DNA of 63,631 nt from Psychrobacter sp. UBA3480 (GTDB lineage Bacteria; Pseudomonadota; Gammaproteobacteria; Pseudomonadales; Moraxellaceae), in contig NZ_DFQV01000026.1 of the NCBI RefSeq assembly GCF_002377945.1, positions 11,404-75,034 on the forward strand. Direction: 5' to 3'. The notes below the pieces were generated by a model that was not told where the DNA came from, made no database searches, and worked only from the letters and a program-made list of their open reading frames with translations. Made by a program: the position numbers and the translations under genes. Below are positions 1 through 8,830 of the stretch, one piece after another. The stretch's first letter is position 1. Every line of letters begins with the position of its first letter.

Positions 1-1052
1 ACCATACAGGCGCTACTGGCCGCTTTTGCTTTTTCGTATACGTTGTCAGCATCTAGGCCAGTTGCATTTACTTCATCAAGGTAATGCTGAGAGCCTTCCA
101 TTAATGGACCTCTCCAATCTGGATCATTAAGTGGATCAGGGATATCAATCATAATATCGCCTTTTTCTTTGGCAGCGGCCATTGCTTTGGCATTGCTGAC
201 GTCAAATACTTTAGAGATATGCGCTGCCAGCTCTGGGCCAGAATTATCATCAATCACTTTTTTGAGGTCATCAGGCAAGCTGTTATATTTCTCTTTGTTC
301 ATGCTAATCACAAAGGTAGAATTATAAAAAGGGATGTTGGTGTGCGTATTGATCAGCTCATCAAGGCGAAACGCTTGAATGGGTTGCCAAGTAAAGCTGA
401 GCCCGTCAATGACACCGCGCTGCAGAGAGGTATAGGTATCACTGGCAGGCATGCCGACAGGTGCAGCGCCCGTCGCCTCAATAATGTGGCTAGCAACCGC
501 AGAAGGTTGGCGAATACGCAGACCTTTCATATCAGCTGGTGTGCGAATCGGTTTATCAACCGTATGAAGCGCACCTTGTCCAGTTCCTATCAACGCGAGC
601 AAGTGAGTGTCTTCATACTCATCTTTAATAACACCATCATCATATAGCTTATGAAGTATACAGCTCTGCTGCTGTGCGGTATTTGTGATACCAGGCAACT
701 CTACAATTTGCGTTAAAGGAAATCGTCCTGCTGTATATCCTTGTGCTTGCATACCAATATCCACGCTACCTTTCGCCGTAGCGTCATAGGTAGCACCTGG
801 TTTGCTGAGCGTCGCAGAAGGGTAGATCTCAACCTTTAATCGGCCTGTTGAATCGGCTTCAATTTTTTTCGCCCATGGTTCCAATGCTTCGGTGTTTATG
901 TTGTCAGTGGCAGTCATGAAGTGCGAGAACCGCAACGTTGTCACTTCACCTACATCTGTAGACGCGCCTGCTGCTTGGTCGTTATTGGAGCAGCCAGTCA
1001 TCGCAAGCGAGGCGGCTAAGAGTATTCCTAGCGGGGTTCTTATTTTCATCAT
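1..1052 (-). CDS. TRAP transporter substrate-binding lipoprotein, DctP family (partial)
   Basis: Read leftward; the first 350 codons are present and the stop lies beyond base 1. DctP proteins bind carboxylate-type solutes in the periplasm and pass them to a DctQ/DctM membrane pair, which would lie outside the window. The signal peptide ends in a lipobox (LAASLAMTGC, Cys21), so the protein is probably a lipoprotein. The central stretch IRTPADMKGLRIRQP is the conserved DctP core. The ATG at 1052 has AAAGGA just upstream; a second in-frame ATG at 1049 is possible. It lies downstream of fahA and the VOC gene on the same strand, which may hint at uptake of an aromatic or keto acid, but the ligand cannot be read from sequence. 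Confidence 0.88.
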   Translation of the reverse strand, partial: MMKIRTPLGILLAASLAMTGCSNNDQAAGASTDVGEVTTLRFSHFMTATDNINTEALEPWAKKIEADSTGRLKVEIYPSATLSKPGATYDATAKGSVDIGMQAQGYTAGRFPLTQIVELPGITNTAQQQSCILHKLYDDGVIKDEYEDTHLLALIGTGQGALHTVDKPIRTPADMKGLRIRQPSAVASHIIEATGAAPVGMPASDTYTSLQRGVIDGLSFTWQPIQAFRLDELINTHTNIPFYNSTFVISMNKEKYNSLPDDLKKVIDDNSGPELAAHISKVFDVSNAKAMAAAKEKGDIMIDIPDPLNDPDWRGPLMEGSQHYLDEVNATGLDADNVYEKAKAASSACM

Positions 1053-1196
1053 AGAATCCTTTCATGATGGTTAGATAGGGTTCGGTATTGTTTACTACCT
1101 ATTGACACCTAGGGTATGTCGTCAATTAGCTACTTTATAATTAAAGCGATGATTAACTGATCATGTAAAAAGGCAGTAAACAGGATTACAGAAGAG

Positions 1197-1772
1197 TTAC
1201 TCGCCGACAGGAGCAGTTTCGCGTGCTTCAGCCAACTCATCACTATGCAAAAAATGTGTATGTGCAGGAGCACGCTTGGTACGAGACCATTCATCTAACA
1301 TGTCTTGCTTGATGGCATCTGTAATCATCGAGACTTTGTCTTCTGAGGTTGGATCGTCATAGGTTAGTTCTAGACGATGACCATTGGGATCAAAGAAGTA
1401 AATAGAATGGAATATACCGTGATTGGTTACGCCAATGACATCGATGCCGCCTTGTTCCAAATGCTCTTTGGCAACGATTAGCGCCTCACGGTCCTTAACC
1501 TTTAGCGCTAGATGTTGCACCCAGTTTGGGGTGTTGGGATCAAAGCCCATTTCAGGCTGGTTGGGCACTTCAAAAAATGCCAAGACATTGCCATTACCTG
1601 CGTCCAAAAAGACGTGCATATAGGGGTCAAAGGCTTTGGTAGAAGGTACGTGATCTTCTGCAAATGCCAAGATAAAATCCATATTAAGGTTTTTCTTGTA
1701 CCATTCGACGGTTTCTTTGGCATCCTTGCAGCGATAAGCCACATGATGAATTTTTTCAATTTGAAAGCTCAT
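1197..1772 (-). CDS. VOC-superfamily (glyoxalase/extradiol dioxygenase-like) protein
   Basis: 191 residues. One VOC-type unit is visible: IHHVAYR near residue 8 supplies a first-strand metal His, NWVQHLALKV a second His, and HRLELTYDD the closing Glu, the usual metal triad of glyoxalase/extradiol-type enzymes. I chose the ATG at 1772 because AAGGAG sits 6 nt before it; an in-frame ATG 11 codons upstream (1805) lacks such a site. It lies 173 bp downstream of fahA on the same strand, so it may be co-transcribed with tyrosine degradation genes. The true substrate is unknown. It is not a homogentisate dioxygenase, which belongs to the unrelated cupin-type HmgA family. Confidence 0.8.
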   Translation of the reverse strand: MSFQIEKIHHVAYRCKDAKETVEWYKKNLNMDFILAFAEDHVPSTKAFDPYMHVFLDAGNGNVLAFFEVPNQPEMGFDPNTPNWVQHLALKVKDREALIVAKEHLEQGGIDVIGVTNHGIFHSIYFFDPNGHRLELTYDDPTSEDKVSMITDAIKQDMLDEWSRTKRAPAHTHFLHSDELAEARETAPVGE

Positions 1773-1945
1773 ATCAAACTCCTTTTGATAAGGCGCGTCA
1801 CTCATTTGGCTTTATTCACATAACGACAAGTAGGTGAATGTGTTTGTTTTCCTATCAGCCTGCATGAGAATTTTCACGCCTATTTTGCTATTTCTCTGTC
1901 TATGTTTTTTTTAAATACTATTTATCAGTCAATACTTTCCAAATA

Positions 1946-3247
1946 CTACTTGTCAAAATCAAAGCTCAGCGCTGGTAATACCTTGCCGCGTACTTCACCA
2001 AAGCCAACACGGATGCCGTCTTTTTCGCTATAGCCTTTCATGATGACCGTGTCACCATCTTCGATAAAGCTGCGTGTTTCGCCACCTTTTAGTGTGACTG
2101 GTTTGGTAGCGTTCCAAGCAATCTCTAGCATCGAGCCATAAGAGTCAGGCGTTGGCCCTGAAATCGTACCTGAGCCCATCATGTCACCAACTTCGACTTT
2201 GCAACCAGTGATAGTGTGGTGGGTAAGCTGCTGTGCCATTGACCAGTACATGTATTTGAAGTTGGTCTCGCAAATGACTGTCGCTGTTTCTGCATTTTCA
2301 GGCAGTAACTCAACCGATAGATTGATGTCAAAGCTGTTGTCGCTCGCTTTTTCATTTAAATATGCAAGTGGCTTGGGTTCTTGAGTTGGACAAGCTGTTT
2401 TAAACGGAGCCAATGCATCCATGGTGACAATCCAAGGAGAAACCTCGGAGGCAAAGGTCTTGGCATTAAATGGACCTAATGGCACGTATTCCCATTTTTG
2501 GATATCTCGTGCTGACCAATCATTGAGCAACACCATGCCAAAGATATGATTAGCGGCATCATCTACGGCGATTGGCTGACCGATATGATTACCTTTACCA
2601 ACGACAAAGGCGGTCTCTAGTTCGAAATCCAAGCGCTTACAGGCTGAGAAGATAGGACGCTCATCAGGGCTAGGCTTTAGCTGACCGGATGGACGTACGA
2701 TATCAGTTCCACTAACGATAACGGTGCTGGCGCGTCCGTTATAGCCAACTGGCATTTCGGTCCAGTTAGGCAGTAGGGCGTTGTTTGGATCGCGGAACAT
2801 GGTGCCGACGTTGGTCGCGTGCTCTTTCGATGAGTAAAAATCGGTAAAACCCGGTACTTGCACTGGCAAATGCATGGTGACGTCTGCTTGCTTAAATAGC
2901 GCCTTTTTTTGCAAGTCTGCATTGTCACGTAAGGTGTCAGTGTCGCTAGACAGCAGTGTTTGAATGGTCGTGCGTGCCTGCGTCCAATTGTCTCGACCAG
3001 AATCAATAAAAGCATTTAGCGTGGATTGGTTAAAATAAGGACCACCTTCCAAACTTAATAGACCTTCGGCTTCGAGTACAGATAGATCCAGTACATGCTC
3101 ACCGATGGCAATGCCTGCACGGCGATTTTTATCACCAGCAGCGTCTTTGGTCTCGCTAAAGATGCCATAAGGGAGATTATGAATAGAAAAGTCAGAGTCA
3201 GCAGCAATATCGATAAAAGAGGTGAGGGTGCTGTCAGTCGTTGACAT
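1946..3247 (-). CDS. fahA: fumarylacetoacetase
   Basis: 433 residues, normal for the family. It hydrolyses fumarylacetoacetate to fumarate and acetoacetate, the last step of tyrosine degradation by the homogentisate route, in the cytoplasm. The N-terminal domain starts with the typical NLPYGIF. The catalytic domain has TDFYSSKEHATNVGTMFR (metal Asp and catalytic His), DFELETAFVVG (metal Glu pair) and NDWSARDIQKWEYVPLGPF (metal Asp and oxyanion region). The ATG at 3247 follows AAGGAG. The VOC gene is downstream on the same strand, and tyrB lies upstream on the same strand but is separated by a terminator. Confidence 0.96.
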   Translation of the reverse strand: MSTTDSTLTSFIDIAADSDFSIHNLPYGIFSETKDAAGDKNRRAGIAIGEHVLDLSVLEAEGLLSLEGGPYFNQSTLNAFIDSGRDNWTQARTTIQTLLSSDTDTLRDNADLQKKALFKQADVTMHLPVQVPGFTDFYSSKEHATNVGTMFRDPNNALLPNWTEMPVGYNGRASTVIVSGTDIVRPSGQLKPSPDERPIFSACKRLDFELETAFVVGKGNHIGQPIAVDDAANHIFGMVLLNDWSARDIQKWEYVPLGPFNAKTFASEVSPWIVTMDALAPFKTACPTQEPKPLAYLNEKASDNSFDINLSVELLPENAETATVICETNFKYMYWSMAQQLTHHTITGCKVEVGDMMGSGTISGPTPDSYGSMLEIAWNATKPVTLKGGETRSFIEDGDTVIMKGYSEKDGIRVGFGEVRGKVLPALSFDFDK

Positions 3248-3564
3248 GATTTGCTCCTTGCTAATATAAATTATGAATTACGTTATAATTAATTACTTAC
3301 GTATAATGTAATTTATTGATATATGGATTGCAAGTTTTTTATGAAACGTCTAACGTCTTTTGTGAAAAGCTACTTTGAAAAGTGGTTGTCGTTGTTTTGA
3401 CTAAACGGTTCTGACTAGATGATTTTAATAAAATAATTGTGACGAAATAATTTTGATTAAATGCTAGGCACAAAAAAAGGCCGAGCAATCGCTCAGCCTT
3501 TCTTATCTATGTTTATTTTTTATAAAGTTACATATTGAGTAATATGTTAAGTAACTTGGACTAA
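3248..3564. other. tyrB-fahA intergenic region
   Basis: 317 bp without a gene. It holds the tyrB terminator (3472-3503) and AT-rich DNA that presumably carries the leftward fahA promoter. No convincing operator or small ORF was seen. Confidence 0.6.
3472..3503 (-). terminator. Rho-independent terminator after tyrB
   Basis: On the minus strand the arms AGGCTGAGC and GCTCGGCCT close a short loop and are followed by seven T residues. It lies about 60 bp past the tyrB stop, so it separates tyrB from fahA transcription. Confidence 0.85.
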
Positions 3565-4761
3565 TTAATCTTTTAAGACGTCTGCCATGGCATTGGCTAC
3601 ATAGTCGATGTTGCTGGTATTTAGGCCAGCCACACACATACGTGAGTTAGAAACCATATAGATACCAAACTCGGTCTGTAGGCGTTCGACTTGCTCAGGC
3701 GTGAGACCAGTAAAGCTAAACATGCCGTTTTGACGAGTGATGTAATCAAAGTTACGGTTAGGGATTTTAGCCTCTAATACCGATTTTAGCTTTAGGCGCA
3801 TCGCTTTGATACGGTCGCGCATGGCATAAACTTCGCCAACCCACTGCTCATGTAGTGTTTCATCGTTCATAACGATATCGACCACACGTCCACCATGTGA
3901 TGGCGGGCTTGAGTAGATACGGCGTACGGTCGCATTTAGCTGACCGAATACGCGATCGGTTTCGTCTACGGTTGGGCATACAACTGATAGGCCACCGACA
4001 CGCTCACCGTATAGCGATAAGTTTTTAGAGAATGAGTTGCTAACAAACAATGGCAAGCCCATCTCAACCGCTTTACGGATAGCGTAAGCGTCGCTGTCCA
4101 TGTCTTCGCCAAACCCTTGATAAGCGATGTCCATGAATGGAATCAGCTCACGCGCCTTCACGACGTTGAGTACGGTATCCCATTGCGCTTGGGTCAAATC
4201 CATACCGGTTGGATTGTGGCAGCATGGGTGTAGCAAAATGACGTCGTTTTTGTTTAATGTTTCAAAAAACGCAATCATTTCATCAAATTTGATGCTGCTG
4301 TTGGCTTTGTCGTAATACGGGTATTTCCCCACTTCTACATCAGAGCCTTCAAAGATAGCAATATGGTTGCCCCATGTAGGATCGCTCACATAGCACTTAG
4401 CTTGTGGGAACCAGTCATGAATAAATTCAGCACCAACTTTCAACGCGCCAGAACCACCGATTGTAGCGATGGTCGCGACCAAGCCATCTTTTAAAATCTG
4501 GGCGTCTTTACCAAACAGTAATTCCTGACAGCCTTTACGGTGGCCTGGTAGACCTGCCATTGGCAAGTATGGACGCGGTGCGATAGGATCAGCAATACGC
4601 TCTTCGGCTGTTTTTACACAGTCGAGTACAGGCAATACGCCACTCTCATCATAATAAATACCAATGCCTAAATTGACCTTGTTAGGATTGCTATCTGCTG
4701 AGTATTTTTCCATAAGACCTAAGATTGGATCACCAGCGTAATAATCGATACGTTCAAACAT
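3565..4761 (-). CDS. tyrB: aromatic amino acid aminotransferase (class I, fold type I)
   Basis: 398 residues, standard AspC/TyrB size. It is a PLP enzyme that transaminates tyrosine and phenylalanine with 2-oxoglutarate; TyrB gives 4-hydroxyphenylpyruvate, the substrate of the dioxygenase encoded nearby. Visible motifs are CHNPTGMDL (the NPTG loop), the Schiff-base Lys in SNSFSKNLSLYGERVGG and the substrate-carboxylate Arg in SRMCVAGL near the C-terminus. The ATG at 4761 follows AAGGA. Aspartate aminotransferase (AspC) shares all these motifs; the aromatic role is inferred from the neighbours phhA, the dioxygenase and fahA. Confidence 0.92.
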   Translation of the reverse strand: MFERIDYYAGDPILGLMEKYSADSNPNKVNLGIGIYYDESGVLPVLDCVKTAEERIADPIAPRPYLPMAGLPGHRKGCQELLFGKDAQILKDGLVATIATIGGSGALKVGAEFIHDWFPQAKCYVSDPTWGNHIAIFEGSDVEVGKYPYYDKANSSIKFDEMIAFFETLNKNDVILLHPCCHNPTGMDLTQAQWDTVLNVVKARELIPFMDIAYQGFGEDMDSDAYAIRKAVEMGLPLFVSNSFSKNLSLYGERVGGLSVVCPTVDETDRVFGQLNATVRRIYSSPPSHGGRVVDIVMNDETLHEQWVGEVYAMRDRIKAMRLKLKSVLEAKIPNRNFDYITRQNGMFSFTGLTPEQVERLQTEFGIYMVSNSRMCVAGLNTSNIDYVANAMADVLKD

Positions 4762-4918
4762 GCCATTTCCTTATAAAAATATAAATCGAGCAGCCGAAAA
4801 TCATAGAGCAAATCGCGGCTGAACTCAACACGAGAGTGGGTTATATGCGGCAATTAATAAAATAAATAGCTAAATAGATTGTTTATCCATCTATCAAGCG
4901 CATTTGACATGCTATATG

Positions 4919-5866
4919 TCATTCGCTAGACGATGAGTCAGAATGATGTAGGTCGTTATAATGGGTCGCAAAATACGTTTGCAAAAACTGCTTAAAAGCA
5001 ATTGTCGCCGGAGAGAGCGCCCGTGAAGCACGTTGATAAATAAAGAATTGCCGCATTTTGACTGGTTGAGTGAGTGGACGCATCAGCAGACTATTGGCGC
5101 TGACCCAATCAATAACTTCAGGCATGTAGGGTAGGCATAAGGTGATACCAAAGCCTTGGCGTGTCATCTCAAGCGCGGTGGACATAAAATTCACCTTGTA
5201 TCGAGCTTGTTGGACATGAGCGGAGATAGAGTCGTCGAGCTCTGCGGTTACTTGATCTAGGAACGGACCTTGTAAAGTAATCAGCGGCGTTTCTAATAAA
5301 TCTTGCCAAGTAATTTCGTCTCTTTGTGCCAGTGCATGATTATCTGGCATAACCACGCAAAATGGTAGCTGATATAACAAGTCAGCCCTGATGTCATCAT
5401 CAGTTTCTATAAAACCAAGCTCGGTGCCAACGCCTAAATCGACTTCGATATCTTGAATATGCTTAAGTAAATTTTCGGCTGAGCAGTCCAATAGTGAGAC
5501 GCCGATATTTGGGTATTCTTTGGCAAATTGGGCGATGACGGCAGGTAGGGATGATGCTGCAAACTGTGATACCGCCAAGCGCACCTGACCTTGGGCCAAG
5601 CTGGTCAAGCTACTTGCTTCATTTTCAAACAGCTGCATCTCATTCAAGATACGCCGCGCTTGTGGTAGTAGGTGCCGTCCTACTGCTGACAGAGACAACT
5701 GGCGAGTGGTGCGATCAAACAACACGATACCGAGGCCAGTCTCTAGTTCTTTAATCAATCCACTGACGGCAGATTGAGTCAGATACATCTGTTCGCTGGC
5801 ACGAGTGAAACTGCCGTTGTCAGCGACTTTGATAAATGCGGTTAATTGGCGAATGCTGATATTCAT
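4919..5866 (-). CDS. LysR-family transcriptional regulator
   Basis: 315 residues. The N-terminal winged helix-turn-helix is clear (ISIRQLTAFIKVADNGSFTRA, then QSAVSGLIKELE near residues 30-42), followed by a periplasmic-binding-like effector domain. I start at the ATG at 5866 because IRQLTAF begins immediately after it, as in other LysR proteins; the upstream extension to 5899 runs into the promoter region. The gene is divergent from the 4-hydroxyphenylpyruvate dioxygenase gene, 178 bp away, the classic LysR arrangement, so it probably controls that gene and perhaps the whole tyrosine cluster. The effector is unknown. Confidence 0.9.
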   Translation of the reverse strand: MNISIRQLTAFIKVADNGSFTRASEQMYLTQSAVSGLIKELETGLGIVLFDRTTRQLSLSAVGRHLLPQARRILNEMQLFENEASSLTSLAQGQVRLAVSQFAASSLPAVIAQFAKEYPNIGVSLLDCSAENLLKHIQDIEVDLGVGTELGFIETDDDIRADLLYQLPFCVVMPDNHALAQRDEITWQDLLETPLITLQGPFLDQVTAELDDSISAHVQQARYKVNFMSTALEMTRQGFGITLCLPYMPEVIDWVSANSLLMRPLTQPVKMRQFFIYQRASRALSPATIAFKQFLQTYFATHYNDLHHSDSSSSE

Positions 5867-5898
5867 AAGTAAACCTGATAAATAAATCATAAAAAACA

Positions 5899-5922
5899 AT
5901 TAGTCTTATAAATAAAGCTAAT
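5899..5922. promoter_or_regulatory. Candidate LysR-type dyad in the divergent promoter
   Basis: ATTAG and CTAAT are inverted around a 14-bp spacer just upstream of the LysR start codon and facing the dioxygenase gene. Spacing and place fit a LysR recognition site, but short AT-rich dyads arise by chance. Confidence 0.3.
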
Positions 5923-5973
5923 CTAATATAAATACAACGTCAACAATAAAGATTGATTATTAATCGTTTTATA

Positions 5974-6024
5974 GACTTTTACTATTAATCGACTTTTACT
6001 ACTCATCGATTTTCTATTACCAAT
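5974..6024 (+). repeat. 17-bp tandem repeat in the dioxygenase leader
   Basis: GACTTTTACTATTAATC at 5974-5990 is followed directly by GACTTTTACTACTCATC at 5991-6007 (15 of 17 identical) and a decayed third unit beginning GATTTTC. The array ends just before the ribosome-binding site of the dioxygenase gene. Confidence 0.7.
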
Positions 6025-6044
6025 TGAAATTAAGGATAATTACA

Positions 6045-7145
6045 ATGGCAGATTTATTTGACAACCCAATGGGACTAAATGGATTTGATTTTGTCGAGTT
6101 TGCTTCTCCGCAGCCTGATGCAGTCGACGCATTGTTTAAGCAGCTTGGTTTTGCCCATGTCGCCAATCATCGCTCGAAAGACGTTGCGCTATATCGCCAA
6201 GGTGATATCAACCTTATTCTAAACCGCGAACCAAAAAGCCAAGCCAGTTACTTCGTTGAAGAGCATGGTGCTGGTGCTTGTAGCATGGGCTTTCGGGTAA
6301 AAGATGCCAAAAAAGCGTATGAGCGTGCGGTTGAAATGGGCGCGCAGCCAGTTGACGTACCAACTGGGGTGATGGAGCTTAGGTTGCCTGCTATCAAAGG
6401 CATTGGTGGCTCATTAATCTATTTGATTGACCGTTATAAAGATGGCGAATCTATCTATGATGTCGACTTTGAATTCTTTGCAGATATCGACAGAAACCCT
6501 GTCGGCTATGGCTTCAAAGTTATCGACCATCTAACGCACAACGTCTATCGCGGACGCATGGCGTACTGGGCAAAATTCTATGAGCGTATCTTTAATTTCC
6601 GCGAGATTCGCTACTTTGATATCAAAGGTGAGTACACGGGACTAACCAGTAAAGCCATGACCGCACCTGATGGAAAAATCCGTATTCCACTGAATGAAGA
6701 AGCCAAACAGGGCGGTGGTCAAATCGAAGAGTACCTAATGCATTTCAATGGCGAAGGTATTCAACATATTGCGCTAGCCAGTGATGACTTGTTTGCCAGT
6801 ATCGATAAGCTAAAAGCGGCTGGTATTCCGCTTATGACCGCACCAAATGCTGCTTACTATGAAATGCTGAGCGAGCGCTTACCAAACCATGGTGAAAATG
6901 TTGCTGACTTGCAAACGCGCGGTATCTTGTTAGACGGCACAACAGAAGGCGGTGCACCGCGTCTGCTACTACAGATTTTCTCTGAAACTATTTTGGGTAG
7001 CCCAGTTTTCTTTGAGTTCATTCAGCGTAAAGGCGATTATGCAGATGGCTTTGGTGAAGGTAACTTTAAAGCGTTGTTTGAGTCGATAGAGCGCGACCAA
7101 GTACGTCGCGGCACAGTCGGTCAGCCAGAGACTGAAACCCTATAA
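6045..7145 (+). CDS. hpd: 4-hydroxyphenylpyruvate dioxygenase
   Basis: 366 residues, the usual bacterial length. It converts 4-hydroxyphenylpyruvate, O2 and water to homogentisate and CO2 with non-haem Fe(II). Two VOC domains are present. The C-terminal one carries the iron triad: His in [12 protein letters not shown], His in [11 protein letters not shown] and Glu in [12 protein letters not shown]. The ATG at 6045 follows AAGGAT; an in-frame TTG at 6024 has no ribosome-binding site. It is followed by phhA and phhB on the same strand. The next pathway enzyme, homogentisate dioxygenase, is not in this window. Confidence 0.96.
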   Translation: MADLFDNPMGLNGFDFVEFASPQPDAVDALFKQLGFAHVANHRSKDVALYRQGDINLILNREPKSQASYFVEEHGAGACSMGFRVKDAKKAYERAVEMGAQPVDVPTGVMELRLPAIKGIGGSLIYLIDRYKDGESIYDVDFEFFADIDRNPVGYGFKVIDHLTHNVYRGRMAYWAKFYERIFNFREIRYFDIKGEYTGLTSKAMTAPDGKIRIPLNEEAKQGGGQIEEYLMHFNGEGIQHIALASDDLFASIDKLKAAGIPLMTAPNAAYYEMLSERLPNHGENVADLQTRGILLDGTTEGGAPRLLLQIFSETILGSPVFFEFIQRKGDYADGFGEGNFKALFESIERDQVRRGTVGQPETETL

Positions 7146-7178
7146 AGTCACCTAACGCTTAGCCCACGTTTAATCAAC

Positions 7179-7207
7179 GGACAAGACAAAAGGAGTTTGT
7201 GTTGTCC
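7179..7207 (+). terminator. Stem-loop between dioxygenase gene and phhA
   Basis: Arms of 12 bp with one mismatch (GGACAAGACAAA and TTTGTGTTGTCC) enclose a 5-nt loop. Only a poor T-run follows, so it may be a weak terminator or an RNA-processing/stability stem. A second stem, GCATTACCT with AGGTAATGC, lies at 7217-7249. Confidence 0.45.
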
Positions 7208-7276
7208 TTAATAAGTGCATTACCTAAAAGCATACTGCAAAGGTAATGCTCTCATTGCGATAAAAGGAATACAGGC

Positions 7277-8224
7277 ATGGAACGCCTATCACAGATAGAT
7301 TCTCTTAATACTGCCATCGGTACCAACAGCGTTGCTACTAATAAGCAAGGCAACGATGCGTCCAGTCATTCTAACGCGACAAATAAAAAACAGCCCTATA
7401 TCTCACACCAACCCGATAGCCATGGTCATATTCACTATAGTGATGATGAGCATGCAATGTGGCAAGCGCTGCTGGCACGTCAAGCGGAACAAACGCCCAA
7501 TCGTGCATGTACTGCATATCTAGAGGGTTTGACTAAGTTAAATTTACCGACGACGCATATCCCGCAGCTGCATGATATCGATGAGGTATTGCAAGCGACC
7601 ACAGGTTGGCAAACTGCCGCTGTGCCTGCATTAATCAGCTTCGGTAAATTCTTTAAACTACTGGCCAATAAGTCCTTTCCTGTGGCGACGTTTATTCGTC
7701 GATTTGATGACATGGACTATATTGAAGAGCCTGATATCTTTCATGAAATCGTTGGGCATTGTCCGCTATTGACCCATCCTGCGTTTGCAGCCTTCAATGA
7801 AACGTATGGTAAGCTTGGTTTGAGCGCAACAAAAGAGGAGCGCTGGTTTCTAGCAAGGCTGTATTGGTTTACCATCGAGTTTGGCTTGGTTGGCAGTCGC
7901 GTAGAAAATCGTAGAATTTACGGCGGCGGTATATTAAGTTCACCTTCTGAAACGGTCTATGCGCTTGATCATACAGCACAAGAGCAATCAAACCTTCAAT
8001 ATACAACACAGCATCAGCTTAAACCGCAACCTGAATACCGAGCGTTTCATTTGCTTGATGTACTGCGTACGCCTTATCGTATCGATCAGATACAGCCGAT
8101 TTACTATGTCATTGATGAATTAGATACCTTATTTGATATCGTCAATAGTGACATTATGGGTGCGGTCAAAAAAGCTATGTCGCTTGGACTATTTGAGCCG
8201 ACCTATCCAGAAAAAACTCGTTAA
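7277..8224 (+). CDS. phhA: phenylalanine 4-monooxygenase (phenylalanine hydroxylase)
   Basis: 315 residues. It hydroxylates phenylalanine to tyrosine using O2 and tetrahydropterin. The bacterial catalytic domain begins near residue 40. The iron ligands are visible as the two His of HEIVGHCPLL (about residues 155-160) and the Glu in FTIEFGLVG. The first 40 or so residues are Ser/Thr/Asn-rich, and the protein is somewhat longer than the typical 260-300 residues. The ATG at 7277 follows AAAGGA. The pterin-recycling partner phhB lies 162 bp downstream, as in Pseudomonas. Confidence 0.96.
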   Translation: MERLSQIDSLNTAIGTNSVATNKQGNDASSHSNATNKKQPYISHQPDSHGHIHYSDDEHAMWQALLARQAEQTPNRACTAYLEGLTKLNLPTTHIPQLHDIDEVLQATTGWQTAAVPALISFGKFFKLLANKSFPVATFIRRFDDMDYIEEPDIFHEIVGHCPLLTHPAFAAFNETYGKLGLSATKEERWFLARLYWFTIEFGLVGSRVENRRIYGGGILSSPSETVYALDHTAQEQSNLQYTTQHQLKPQPEYRAFHLLDVLRTPYRIDQIQPIYYVIDELDTLFDIVNSDIMGAVKKAMSLGLFEPTYPEKTR

Positions 8225-8386
8225 AGATATCAATTCAAAATTAAACGTGAAAACCATCGCTTCAGTACGAAGTATTGAGATAGCAGAAAAGCTATATCAA
8301 CATGAACGTACGAGTATTAGAAACTAGCTATCAAAACAACCATTAAAAACTGACATCGAAAACAGCCACTATAAAAGGATTTTATT

Positions 8387-8743
8387 ATGACAGCACTATC
8401 ACAAAACAGCTGCGAAGCTTGCCGCATTGGCGCACCGAAAGTCGATGAAGCCGAAGCAAAAGAATTATTACCGCAAATTCCTGATTGGTCATTGATCGAA
8501 GTAGATGGTATTCAGCAATTGCAGCGTCAGTATAAATTTAAAAACTTCGTTACAGCAATGGCATTTGCCAATCAACTGGCAGAAATCGCTGAAGCAGAAG
8601 GGCATCATCCGGGTATATTGGTAGAGTGGGGTAAGGCTACGGTCACTTGGTGGTCGCATAGTATTAAGGGCTTGCATCGCAATGATTTTGTCATGGCAGC
8701 TAAGACCGATGACTTACTGGGTAGTAATAAGTTGCTTCACTAG
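8387..8743 (+). CDS. phhB: pterin-4a-carbinolamine dehydratase
   Basis: 118 residues, full length. It dehydrates the 4a-hydroxy-tetrahydropterin released by PhhA so that the cofactor can be reduced again. The signature [20 protein letters not shown] is present with the catalytic His pair, and a third His sits in GLHRNDF. AAAAGGA lies upstream of the ATG. Its place directly behind phhA supports the pairing. Confidence 0.96.
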   Translation: MTALSQNSCEACRIGAPKVDEAEAKELLPQIPDWSLIEVDGIQQLQRQYKFKNFVTAMAFANQLAEIAEAEGHHPGILVEWGKATVTWWSHSIKGLHRNDFVMAAKTDDLLGSNKLLH

Positions 8744-8830
8744 CAAATCACTTCAATCATACTTCTATTATCAAAATTAAAATAAAACCCAATCTAGTGC
8801 CAGTGTTTACTGGCATTTTAAGGATGTGTC

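Noticed and set aside
1113..1132. Solo end of the MITE family (TAGGGTATGTCGTCAATTA)
   Set aside because: Only one weakly matching end was found and the interior does not align; it may be coincidence.
1197..1772. VOC gene as the missing homogentisate dioxygenase
   Set aside because: HmgA is a different, longer cupin-type protein; the VOC fold with a His-His-Glu pattern alone is not evidence for that reaction.
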